From: an uncultured Anaerolineae bacterium
GTDB taxonomy: Bacteria > Chloroflexota > Anaerolineae > Anaerolineales > Villigracilaceae
Length of the DNA: 33,339 nt
Reading direction: 5' to 3'
NCBI GenBank assembly: GCA_903838415.1
Contig: CAILYI010000208.1
Span: forward strand, 1-33,339
The position numbers and the translations under genes are program-made. Below are positions 25,032-32,395 of this stretch, in pieces (positions within the stretch are counted from its first letter, which is position 1; each line of letters begins with the position of its first letter). The notes under the pieces were generated by a model that was not told the origin of the DNA, did not search any database, and saw only the letters and a program-made list of their open reading frames with translations.

Positions 25032-25849
25032 GACTTAGTTGTCTGCCAGTTTCTTTTTTTTCTGAAATCATTGAAGGCAAGATGAGTATTCATGACTGGG
25101 CGCGGATGGGGGCTGAGCTCGGATTGGATGCCATTGATCTGAGTATTCTTTTCGTCCGCGATCGTTCAAAACCAGGTCTGGAAGCTTTCCGTGAACAAGT
25201 GACTTCTGCCGGCATGAACGTGGCGATGATCACCAGCTATCCCGATTTCACCCATCCGGATGCTGGGCAGCGATTAAAAGAATTGGAGCTGGAAGTTGAA
25301 GTGGTAAAGGTGGCGAGCGCCCTGGGCGCAAAAATGGTGCGCGTTACTGCCGGACAGGCTCATCCCCAAACCCGGATTCAGGAAGGCACTGCCTGGGCGG
25401 TGGAAGGACTGTCTCGCCTGTCAGAACGGGTGAAAGATTCTGGCGTTCGCCTGGTTTATGAGAACCATGCGAAACCCGGGGCCTGGCAGCATACCGATTT
25501 TTCCCAACCTCCACAGATTTTCCTTGAGATTGTTCGGCAAACCGCTGGTTGCGGTCTTGGGATCAACTTTGATACCGGCAACGCAGCCACTTTTTCAGAT
25601 GATCCGCTCGCCCTGTTGGAATCAGTGGTTGACCGGGTGGTCAGCGTTCATGCATCCGACAGTTCCACGCATGGATCGTTAAATCACACTTTGCTTGGAA
25701 AAGGAATAACGCCATTTCCCAAGCTTTTCGCCTGCTTGAAGCGGCATGCCTGGGATGGTTGGATTTGCATGGAAGAAGCTTCGAATCTCGGCAGAAATGG
25801 TGTCGATCAAGCTGCTTCCTTCATTCGGAAGACATGGGCAGACGCATAG
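25028..25849 (+). CDS. Second TIM-barrel sugar phosphate isomerase/epimerase
   Basis: A 273-residue protein of the same xylose-isomerase-like TIM barrel superfamily but from a different branch. Likely metal ligands are Glu in LVYENHAKPG, Asp in GINFDTGNAATF, His in VVSVHASDSS and Glu in WICMEEASN. The start ATG 25028 overlaps the preceding stop; the in-frame ATG at 25010 would lie inside the previous gene without a ribosome site. Two adjacent isomerases suggest two successive rearrangements, or that one acts as a hydroxypyruvate-isomerase-like OtnI enzyme feeding the DUF1537 kinase downstream. Confidence 0.88.
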   Translation: MRLSCLPVSFFSEIIEGKMSIHDWARMGAELGLDAIDLSILFVRDRSKPGLEAFREQVTSAGMNVAMITSYPDFTHPDAGQRLKELELEVEVVKVASALGAKMVRVTAGQAHPQTRIQEGTAWAVEGLSRLSERVKDSGVRLVYENHAKPGAWQHTDFSQPPQIFLEIVRQTAGCGLGINFDTGNAATFSDDPLALLESVVDRVVSVHASDSSTHGSLNHTLLGKGITPFPKLFACLKRHAWDGWICMEEASNLGRNGVDQAASFIRKTWADA

Positions 25850-25905
25850 CCTCTTGATTTTCAAAAAAAAGCAAGCTTAAACCCACTTACACGGAGAAGA
25901 AATTT

Positions 25906-26895
25906 ATGGCTCAAAATAAACCCAGGCCAGGACTTGATTTGGAGCGGGATACCCTGCTCGAAATGTATCGCCGGATGTTGACCATTCGAGCTTTTGAGGA
26001 GACCGTTTTTGATGTCTATCGAAAAGGCTGGATGCCAGGTTTGGCACATCTATCTGATGGGCAGGAGGCGACTGCAGTAGGCGCATGCATGCCTTTGCGT
26101 ACAGATGATACCATTACCAGTACCCATCGTGGGCACGGTCATATCATTGCCAAAGGTGGGCGCGTAGAGCCCATGATGGCGGAAGTGATGGGTAAAGTGA
26201 CTGGCTACTGCCGCGGCAAAGGCGGCGAAATGCATATTGCCGATGTTTCCCTTGGTATCCTGGGCGCCAATGGAATTGTTGGCGGCGGTTTGGGAATTGC
26301 CGCTGGCAGTGCTTTTACCGCCAAAAGGGAAGGAAAAGGACGGGTCAGCGTTGCCTTTTTTGGAGATGGCGCCATTAACCAGGGCATTTGGTACGAAACA
26401 GCAAATATCGCTGTGTTGTGGAAACTTCCCTTGATCTATGTTTGCGAAAACAACCAGTATACCGAGTTCACGAACTCGAAAAAGCTGATTTCTGGCGAAG
26501 GCCTGGTCGCCCGGGCGCGAGTGATGGGGATGAAAGGCGTCGAAGTGGATGGCAACGATGTGCTGGCAGTTTACCACGCCATGCAAGAGTTGGTTGATGG
26601 TGCCCGGAAAGGCGAAGGTCCTGCGACCCTGGTCTGTCACACTTTTCGTTATGGAGGCCATCATTCCGGCGAACCTGGAACAGCTTACCGCCCCAAGGAA
26701 GAGATTGAATCCTGGAAAAAACGTGATCCAATCCCGCTTTTTGAAGCAAAATTGGTCGAACAAAAAATTATCACTCCACAGGATGTCGAATCAATCCACG
26801 ATGAAGTGGATAAGCGTCTCCAATCGTCCGTTGAAGTGGCAAGACAGGATCCATTCCCCAACGTCAGTGAGGTAACAGAACATGTCTACTCGTGA
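25906..26895 (+). CDS. Thiamine-diphosphate dehydrogenase E1 alpha subunit (acetoin/pyruvate dehydrogenase type)
   Basis: A 329-residue E1 alpha. With E1 beta it decarboxylates a 2-oxo acid or cleaves acetoin, passing the acyl group to the lipoyl arm of E2. The thiamine-binding motif GDGAINQGIWYETANIAVLW and the CENNQYTEFTNS loop occupy about 153-190. HRGHGHIIAKGG and GGEMHI are standard active-site regions. The start has GGAGAAG. It overlaps E1 beta by 14 nt. The short form and neighbours look closest to the acetoin dehydrogenase group, but the real substrate may be a pathway 2-oxo acid. Confidence 0.94.
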   Translation: MAQNKPRPGLDLERDTLLEMYRRMLTIRAFEETVFDVYRKGWMPGLAHLSDGQEATAVGACMPLRTDDTITSTHRGHGHIIAKGGRVEPMMAEVMGKVTGYCRGKGGEMHIADVSLGILGANGIVGGGLGIAAGSAFTAKREGKGRVSVAFFGDGAINQGIWYETANIAVLWKLPLIYVCENNQYTEFTNSKKLISGEGLVARARVMGMKGVEVDGNDVLAVYHAMQELVDGARKGEGPATLVCHTFRYGGHHSGEPGTAYRPKEEIESWKKRDPIPLFEAKLVEQKIITPQDVESIHDEVDKRLQSSVEVARQDPFPNVSEVTEHVYS

Positions 26896-27877
26896 ACTAA
26901 CTTTTGCACAAGCCATCCGGGAAGCCTTGGATGAAGAAATGGCGCGTGATGAAAAAATCTTTATACTGGGCGAGGACGTCGGCGCCTGGGGTGGCGTCTT
27001 TCGAACAACCGAGACGCTTTTTCAAAAATATGGCGGCGATCGGGTGATCGACACGCCATTGAGCGAAGAAGGGTTTGTGGGACTGGCAGTAGGTGCCGCC
27101 ATGACCGGTATGCATCCTGTTCCTGAAATCATGTTTGGTGATTTCATCACGCTTGTAATGGATCAAATTGTCAACCAGGCAGCCAAAATGCGCTACATGA
27201 CCGGAGGGCAGGTCCAGGTTCCGATTACCTTTCGCGCCACGATGGGCGGGGGCCGCTCTTCCGGAGCGCAGCATTCGCAAAGTTGGCACGCCTGGTTTGC
27301 GCATGTCCCTGGTCTGAAGGTTGTCATTCCATCGACTCCCTATGATGCAAAAGGATTGCTAAAAACCGCGCTGCGAGATCCAAACCCGGTGGTGTTTTTC
27401 GAAGATAAGGTCATGTATTCCAAGACTAAGGGACCGGTTCCCGAAGAAGAATATCTGATCCCGTTTGGGAAGGCTGATATTAAGCGTGAGGGCAAGGATG
27501 TCACCCTGGTAGCCTTGTCACGCATGATCCAACCCACCCTGGCAGCTGCGGAACGATTAGCCGCTGAAGGCATCAGTGCCGAAGTGATCGATCCGCGCAC
27601 CATCTCCCCTCTGGATAAAGAAACCCTGATCCAGTCGGTAGCAAAAACCGGCGGAGCAGTAATCGTGGATGAAGGCTACAATCACTTTGGTACAACCGCA
27701 GAACTCGCTTCTGTAATTGCTTACGGCGCCTTTGATTATCTGGATGCGCCGGTCGAACGGCTGGGTGCCATGGATGTACCCGTCCCCTTCAGCCCGGTGC
27801 TGGAATTTGCTACCATTCCAGATGAAGAAAAAATCATCGCTGCTGTTCATCGCATTATGGATGGGAGGAGGCGCTGA
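26882..27877 (+). CDS. Thiamine-diphosphate dehydrogenase E1 beta subunit
   Basis: A 331-residue E1 beta with the family pattern throughout: ILGEDVGAWGGVFRTTETLF near 30, PLSEEGFVGLAVGAAMTGMH near 60, then SSGAQHSQSWHAWFAHVPGLKVVIPSTPYD (near 130). VIDPRTISPLDKETLIQSV lies near 235. It shapes the thiamine site with E1 alpha. It starts inside E1 alpha with its own GAGG site and its stop overlaps the E2 start (TGATG), giving a tightly coupled three-gene set. Confidence 0.95.
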   Translation: MSTRELTFAQAIREALDEEMARDEKIFILGEDVGAWGGVFRTTETLFQKYGGDRVIDTPLSEEGFVGLAVGAAMTGMHPVPEIMFGDFITLVMDQIVNQAAKMRYMTGGQVQVPITFRATMGGGRSSGAQHSQSWHAWFAHVPGLKVVIPSTPYDAKGLLKTALRDPNPVVFFEDKVMYSKTKGPVPEEEYLIPFGKADIKREGKDVTLVALSRMIQPTLAAAERLAAEGISAEVIDPRTISPLDKETLIQSVAKTGGAVIVDEGYNHFGTTAELASVIAYGAFDYLDAPVERLGAMDVPVPFSPVLEFATIPDEEKIIAAVHRIMDGRRR

Positions 27878-29226
27878 TGGCCAGTGAGATTGTGATGCCC
27901 CGCATGGGGCTGACCATGGACTCAGGAATAGTGGTCAACTGGCTCAAACAGGAAGGCCAGGCTGTCAAAGCTGGTGAACCATTGTTTGAAATCGAAACCG
28001 ATAAAACCACCGTTGAGGTCGAATCGCTCGAGAGCGGATTGCTTGGAAAAATTATCGCGAACCCAGGTGACGAATTACCTGTTGGCGCGGTGGTTGGTTA
28101 CCTCACCCAGGAAGGCGAAACATTGCCAACCTTTTCTCCGGAAGATTCAGCTAGCACAGTCATCTCGGCAGTTTCTGCCAGCCAATTGGAAACACATTCG
28201 ACTTCAACGATTGTCAGCACGAAAGTGAAAGCCAGTCCTGCCGCGCGTCGCCTGGCACAAAAAATGGGTGTTGGCCTGGCTGATATCAGCGGGAGCGGTC
28301 CAGACGGACGGATTGTTGCCTGGAATGTATCAGAATTCGCAAAATCAACCACGGCAGAACCAGGGCAGGCCCCAGGAAGAATATCCCCGGTAGCACAGCG
28401 AATCGCTGTAGATTTGGGCGTGGATATAAACCTGGTTAAGGGCAGCGGTCCGGGTGGAACTGTCACTCGCCGGGATGTGGAACTTGCCGCACAGAAACCA
28501 GCCCAGGCGCAGCCTGTCGCTTCAGCAAGCAATGCAGATTTTCAACTAGAACCTTTCACCCGCATCCAGCGTGTCATGGCTGAGCGAATGGTGCAGAGTT
28601 TTAACACCGCTCCCCATTTTTATCTGCATGTGGAAGCAGATGCCAGGCAAATGGTAGCGCTGCGCCAGCAGCTTTTACCTCGTCTGGAAAAGCGTTATAA
28701 CATTCACCTGACCTTTACAGATCTGCTGGTTTATTTCTGCGCCGGCGCGCTGACCAGTCACCCTTTGCTGATGGCGCAATGGACCAGCGAGGGTATGAAG
28801 AAATTCAGCCATGTCCATATTGGGATCGCGGTGGAAACTGAAAATGGCCTTGTCGTGCCCGTGATCCGTGATGCCGACAAACTTGGTTTGGTTGAGATTG
28901 CCCAGAAACGGGTTGACCTGGCTGAACGCGCCCGTCTGGGGAAATTACTGCCCAATGAATTTGAAGAAGGCGTATTTACCATCACCAATCTTGGCATGTA
29001 TCACATCGATTCATTCGATGCCATTCTAAACCCGCCCCAGTCGGCAATTTTGGCTGTAGGACAGATCAAGGAACGCGCGCTGGTTGAAAATGGCCAACTA
29101 ATTCCCGCACCAACGATGAACCTGAGCCTCTCAGTAGATCATCGCGTCCTGGATGGGGCGCGCGCGGCGCGCTTCCTGAACCAACTGATTGAGACAATCG
29201 AAACGCCTGGTTTATCCATGGCATAA
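27877..29226 (+). CDS. Dihydrolipoyl acyltransferase E2 with two E3-binding domains
   Basis: A 449-residue E2. Domains in order: one lipoyl domain (1-78, lipoylated Lys 43 in ETDKTTVEVES) and a Ser/Thr-rich linker. Two peripheral-subunit-binding domains follow (about 117-153, ASPAARRLAQKMGVGLADIS; and 168-205, ISPVAQRIAVDLGVDINLVK), then the catalytic chloramphenicol-acetyltransferase-like domain. Its active motif DHRVLDG is near 421. Two tandem subunit-binding domains are less common than one. No E3 (dihydrolipoamide dehydrogenase) gene is in the window, so the complex would use one from elsewhere. Confidence 0.95.
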   Translation: MASEIVMPRMGLTMDSGIVVNWLKQEGQAVKAGEPLFEIETDKTTVEVESLESGLLGKIIANPGDELPVGAVVGYLTQEGETLPTFSPEDSASTVISAVSASQLETHSTSTIVSTKVKASPAARRLAQKMGVGLADISGSGPDGRIVAWNVSEFAKSTTAEPGQAPGRISPVAQRIAVDLGVDINLVKGSGPGGTVTRRDVELAAQKPAQAQPVASASNADFQLEPFTRIQRVMAERMVQSFNTAPHFYLHVEADARQMVALRQQLLPRLEKRYNIHLTFTDLLVYFCAGALTSHPLLMAQWTSEGMKKFSHVHIGIAVETENGLVVPVIRDADKLGLVEIAQKRVDLAERARLGKLLPNEFEEGVFTITNLGMYHIDSFDAILNPPQSAILAVGQIKERALVENGQLIPAPTMNLSLSVDHRVLDGARAARFLNQLIETIETPGLSMA

Positions 29227-29238
29227 AAGGATCATAAA

Positions 29239-29904
29239 ATGACACAAAAACTTGCCTTCGTTCATACGGTTACATCGCTGGCTGGGTTGTTCAACGATCT
29301 TTGCAAGGAAATCCTGCCCGGCGTTGAGGTCTTTCATATTGCGGATGAAATGCTATTGAAAGTTGTGCTTGCGCAGGGCGGGCTTTCTCCTTTTATTTTT
29401 CAGCGAGTCGCCGATCATGTTGTGGCGGCGGAACGAGCCGGTGCCACTGCGGTTCAATGCACTTGCTCGTCCATTTCACCCTGTGTGGATGCTTCACGCC
29501 CTCTGGTGGGAATACCTGTCATGAAAATCGATGAGCCGATGGTCAACAAGGCTCTCAATACGGGTGCCCGCATTGGCATCGCTGCCACTGCTCCTACTAC
29601 TCTCAAGCCAACCACCGAACTGGTCCATGTACGCGCAGCAGCCCTGGGAAAAACCGTGCAGGTTGAATCAATCCTGTGCGAAGGTGCCTACAGCGCGCTC
29701 TTCTCGGGTGACACGCAAAAGCATGATCAAATTGTTGCCCAGGTGCTGCGAGATTTGATGAAACGCAATGATGTAATTATCCTTGCCCAGGCATCGATGG
29801 CGCGCGTTGCCCAAACAATTCCCGCTGAGCAGCAGATCATCCCGATTATCTCCAGCCCACGGCTGGCAATCGAACATCTGAAAACCATCTTACTCCCGGC
29901 TTAA
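29239..29904 (+). CDS. Asp/Glu/hydantoin racemase-family protein with one missing catalytic cysteine
   Basis: A 221-residue protein of the aspartate/glutamate racemase fold. The first catalytic region is AVQCTCSSISPCVDA (Cys 74, 76, 82). The second half-site, normally L-G-C-A-G-M-like, reads LAQASMARV, so the second cysteine is replaced by Gln. Two-cysteine racemisation is therefore doubtful; single-cysteine relatives include isomerases and decarboxylases. Cys 147 (ILCEGAY) could in principle substitute. It starts 12 nt after E2, behind AAGGAT, and is followed by a terminator-like hairpin. The substrate is unknown. Confidence 0.82.
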   Translation: MTQKLAFVHTVTSLAGLFNDLCKEILPGVEVFHIADEMLLKVVLAQGGLSPFIFQRVADHVVAAERAGATAVQCTCSSISPCVDASRPLVGIPVMKIDEPMVNKALNTGARIGIAATAPTTLKPTTELVHVRAAALGKTVQVESILCEGAYSALFSGDTQKHDQIVAQVLRDLMKRNDVIILAQASMARVAQTIPAEQQIIPIISSPRLAIEHLKTILLPA

Positions 29905-29911
29905 TATAGAT

Positions 29912-29965
29912 AACACGGGAAGCCGCAGCATTAAGTTTGTCCGGTCTTCCCGTGTTTAATTTTTC
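29912..29965 (+). terminator. Terminator or attenuator hairpin inside block 3
   Basis: AACACGGGAAG pairs perfectly with CTTCCCGTGTT across a 23-base loop, followed by TAATTTTT. It may end most transcripts from the upstream promoter and allow readthrough into the kinase-aldolase pair. No second promoter is obvious downstream. Confidence 0.72.
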
Positions 29966-29978
29966 AACTCAGGTACTC

Positions 29979-31409
29979 ATGGAAAACATCTCACCAATTG
30001 AATTTGAAGAATTGCGCGCCTCACTTCCACCGCTCTGGCCGGATGATCAACTGGGAACCGGGATCGAGGCTTATGTTCGCGCAGAAAACCAGTGCGTGGT
30101 TGCGCTCGATGATGATCCTACGGGCACTCAAACCATGCATGATATCTGGGTCGTCACTGACTGGCGTTTTGAATCTCTACGCGATGCCCTGGCCGATAAC
30201 GAACCATCCATGTTCATCCTGACTAATTCGCGCAGCCTGCCGCTGCCCGAAGCCCAGGAACTCAATCGCAAGATCGCCGGCGAACTGGTTCGCGCTGCCC
30301 GGGCAACAGGCCGAAAATTGATCGTGGTGAGCCGCAGTGACTCCACCCTGCGCGGACACTATCCTGGCGAAGTGGATGCGCTCGCTGAAAGTCTGGTCGA
30401 AGCTGGCATGCCACCATTCGATGGGATTTGTCTTGTCCCATGTTTCTTTGAAGGTGGGCGTTACACCGCCAACGATATTCACTATGTTTTGGAAGGGAGT
30501 CGCTTGATTCCCGCTGCGCAAACACCTTACGCCGGCGATGCTGTCTTTGGGTATACCCATTCCAATTTGCCGGATTGGGTGGAAGAAAAAACAGGCGGCA
30601 GGATCAAGGCCGGACAGGTGACTTCCATCTCGTTGGATACCATCCGGCGCGGTGGGCCGGATGCCGTCGCTGCACAATTGAAAACAGTCAACAACGGCGT
30701 AATCGTGGTCAATGCGATGGAGTACCGTGACCTACAGGTGTTTACGTCAGGTTTACACCAGGCACAAACCGCCGGTAAGAGCTTTCTATTTCGCAGCGCC
30801 GCCGCCATCGTTAAGACCGCCGCGGGAATTACCGATCAGGCGTTGCTTACCCGCGCCGATATGGTGAGTTCTAATTCGAATCAACACGGCGGCTTGATAG
30901 TCTTCGGCTCGCATGTGCCCAAGAGTAACTTGCAATTGGAATCGCTGCTGAAACTCCCGGATATTTTTCCATATGAACTTCCCGTCGAAAAAGTCATCGC
31001 AGACAGCGAACGCGCCGAAGTTTTGCAGCAGGCGGTAGAGCAGATTAACTCCGCTCTCAAATCCGGACGGGACACAGTTTTATTTACCAGCCGAAAGGTT
31101 GTTACCGGGCAGGAAGCCTCGGTTTCGCTGGCCATTTCCCAACGCGTCTCTGCGGCACTGGTGGAGATTACTCAATCCATTTCGGCCCAACCGCGATTCT
31201 TGATTGCAAAGGGTGGCATAACTTCATCGGATATCGCTACTCAAGGGTTGGGAGTGCAGAGGGCGCGAGTTCTGGGCCAAATCCTGCCAGGCGTACCAGT
31301 CTGGAAACTTGGAGTAGAAAGTCGCTACCCTGGCATGTCCTATGTGGTTTTTCCCGGCAATGTTGGCGGGCCAGAGTCCGTGGCTAACGTTGTGAAACTT
31401 CTTAGATAA
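29979..31409 (+). CDS. Four-carbon acid sugar kinase (DUF1537 / OtnK-DtnK family)
   Basis: A 476-residue kinase family member, with the N-terminal signature VALDDDPTGTQTMHD (near 43) and the NSRSLPLPEAQELN and SRSDSTLRGHYPGEVD segments that follow it. The C-terminal nucleotide-binding part holds FLIAKGGITSSDIATQGLGV and SYVVFPGNVGG. Characterised members phosphorylate 3-oxo-tetronates, threonates or erythronates. ATG 29979 is preceded by AGG; the TTG at 29937 lies inside the hairpin and is rejected. The gene pairs with the class II aldolase, suggesting phosphorylation and then retro-aldol cleavage of an acid sugar. Confidence 0.93.
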   Translation: MENISPIEFEELRASLPPLWPDDQLGTGIEAYVRAENQCVVALDDDPTGTQTMHDIWVVTDWRFESLRDALADNEPSMFILTNSRSLPLPEAQELNRKIAGELVRAARATGRKLIVVSRSDSTLRGHYPGEVDALAESLVEAGMPPFDGICLVPCFFEGGRYTANDIHYVLEGSRLIPAAQTPYAGDAVFGYTHSNLPDWVEEKTGGRIKAGQVTSISLDTIRRGGPDAVAAQLKTVNNGVIVVNAMEYRDLQVFTSGLHQAQTAGKSFLFRSAAAIVKTAAGITDQALLTRADMVSSNSNQHGGLIVFGSHVPKSNLQLESLLKLPDIFPYELPVEKVIADSERAEVLQQAVEQINSALKSGRDTVLFTSRKVVTGQEASVSLAISQRVSAALVEITQSISAQPRFLIAKGGITSSDIATQGLGVQRARVLGQILPGVPVWKLGVESRYPGMSYVVFPGNVGGPESVANVVKLLR

Positions 31410-31439
31410 ACCTACTATATCAGGAACTGAAGGATTTCC

Positions 31440-32294
31440 ATGCTGGTCCCTACTCAAACTTTGCTCGTTCAGGCTCAAACTGGCAGATATGCCATCGGAG
31501 CTTTTAACGTCTATAACTTGGAAGGTGTCCGGGCTGTGCTCGAAGCCGCTCAGCAGGCTAACAGCCCGGTCATGCTGCAACTGCATCCACAGGCCTTGAA
31601 GTATGGCGGCGTCCCGCTGATTGCCCTCTGTTTGCAGGCGGCCAATAGAGCCAGCGTACCGGTCTCGGTTCATCTTGATCATAGTTCTTCGGAGCAAGAC
31701 ATCCGTCAAGCATTGGATGCTGGGGTGATATCTATTATGGCGGATGGCTCGCATCTGGCCTACGACGAAAATATCGCTTTCACCGTTCGGATGGCAGCGT
31801 TGGCGCATGAAAAAAACGGCTTTGTGGAAGCCGAACTTGGGAGGTTGAGCGGTACAGAAGACGGGTTAACTATCCTGGAGTTGGAAGCGCGCATGACTGA
31901 CTCGGTTAAGGCAGCGGATTTTTTGCAGCGCAGTGGGGTAGACGCCCTGGCAGTCTGTATAGGAAACGTGCATGGGCATTACCCTGGTGAGCCAAAGTTA
32001 GATTTTCCTCGATTGGCGGAAATCAGGCGACGGGTGAGTGTACCGCTGGTGCTACATGGTGCATCTGGATTGCCCGAAGAAATGATCCGTAAATCGATTG
32101 AACTGGGTATTTGCAAATTCAACGTCAATACTGAAGTGCGCGATGCCTTCGTCTCCAGTCTAGGGAAGTCTCTGTTTGACAACCCCAAAACCGATCTGTT
32201 GGCTCTGATGCAGGCGGCGATCCAAGCCATGGGCCAGGTGGTTTTACAGAAGATCACCCTGTTTGGATCACAGGGCAAAGCTGGTGATTTTTAA
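31440..32294 (+). CDS. Class II (zinc) fructose-bisphosphate/tagatose-bisphosphate-type aldolase
   Basis: A 284-residue TIM-barrel aldolase. The zinc and catalytic residues are Asp 80 and His 81 in SVHLDHSS, Glu in FVEAELG (130/132), His 178 in NVHGHY and His 206 in VLHGASG. GICKFNVNTEVRDAF is the phosphate-binding loop. These aldolases split a phosphorylated keto sugar to dihydroxyacetone phosphate and an aldehyde. It follows the DUF1537 kinase by 30 nt, behind GAAGGA, and ends the operon. The substrate is probably not fructose bisphosphate but the phosphorylated product of the pathway. Confidence 0.95.
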   Translation: MLVPTQTLLVQAQTGRYAIGAFNVYNLEGVRAVLEAAQQANSPVMLQLHPQALKYGGVPLIALCLQAANRASVPVSVHLDHSSSEQDIRQALDAGVISIMADGSHLAYDENIAFTVRMAALAHEKNGFVEAELGRLSGTEDGLTILELEARMTDSVKAADFLQRSGVDALAVCIGNVHGHYPGEPKLDFPRLAEIRRRVSVPLVLHGASGLPEEMIRKSIELGICKFNVNTEVRDAFVSSLGKSLFDNPKTDLLALMQAAIQAMGQVVLQKITLFGSQGKAGDF

Positions 32295-32339
32295 TGATAT
32301 TCACAGTGATGTGCCACTTGACTTTAGAAATGCGAAACT

Positions 32340-32358
32340 AAGCGCCACCTGGGCGCTT
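32340..32358 (+). other. Short hairpin downstream of the aldolase gene
   Basis: AAGCGCC/GGCGCTT with a five-base loop. There is no T tract, so a terminator role is weak. It may instead belong to the end of the flanking transposon. The remaining bases 32295-32395 show nothing else. Confidence 0.35.
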
Positions 32359-32395
32359 GAACCTTAACAACTGATGCAGTAGACCAAAACCAAGC

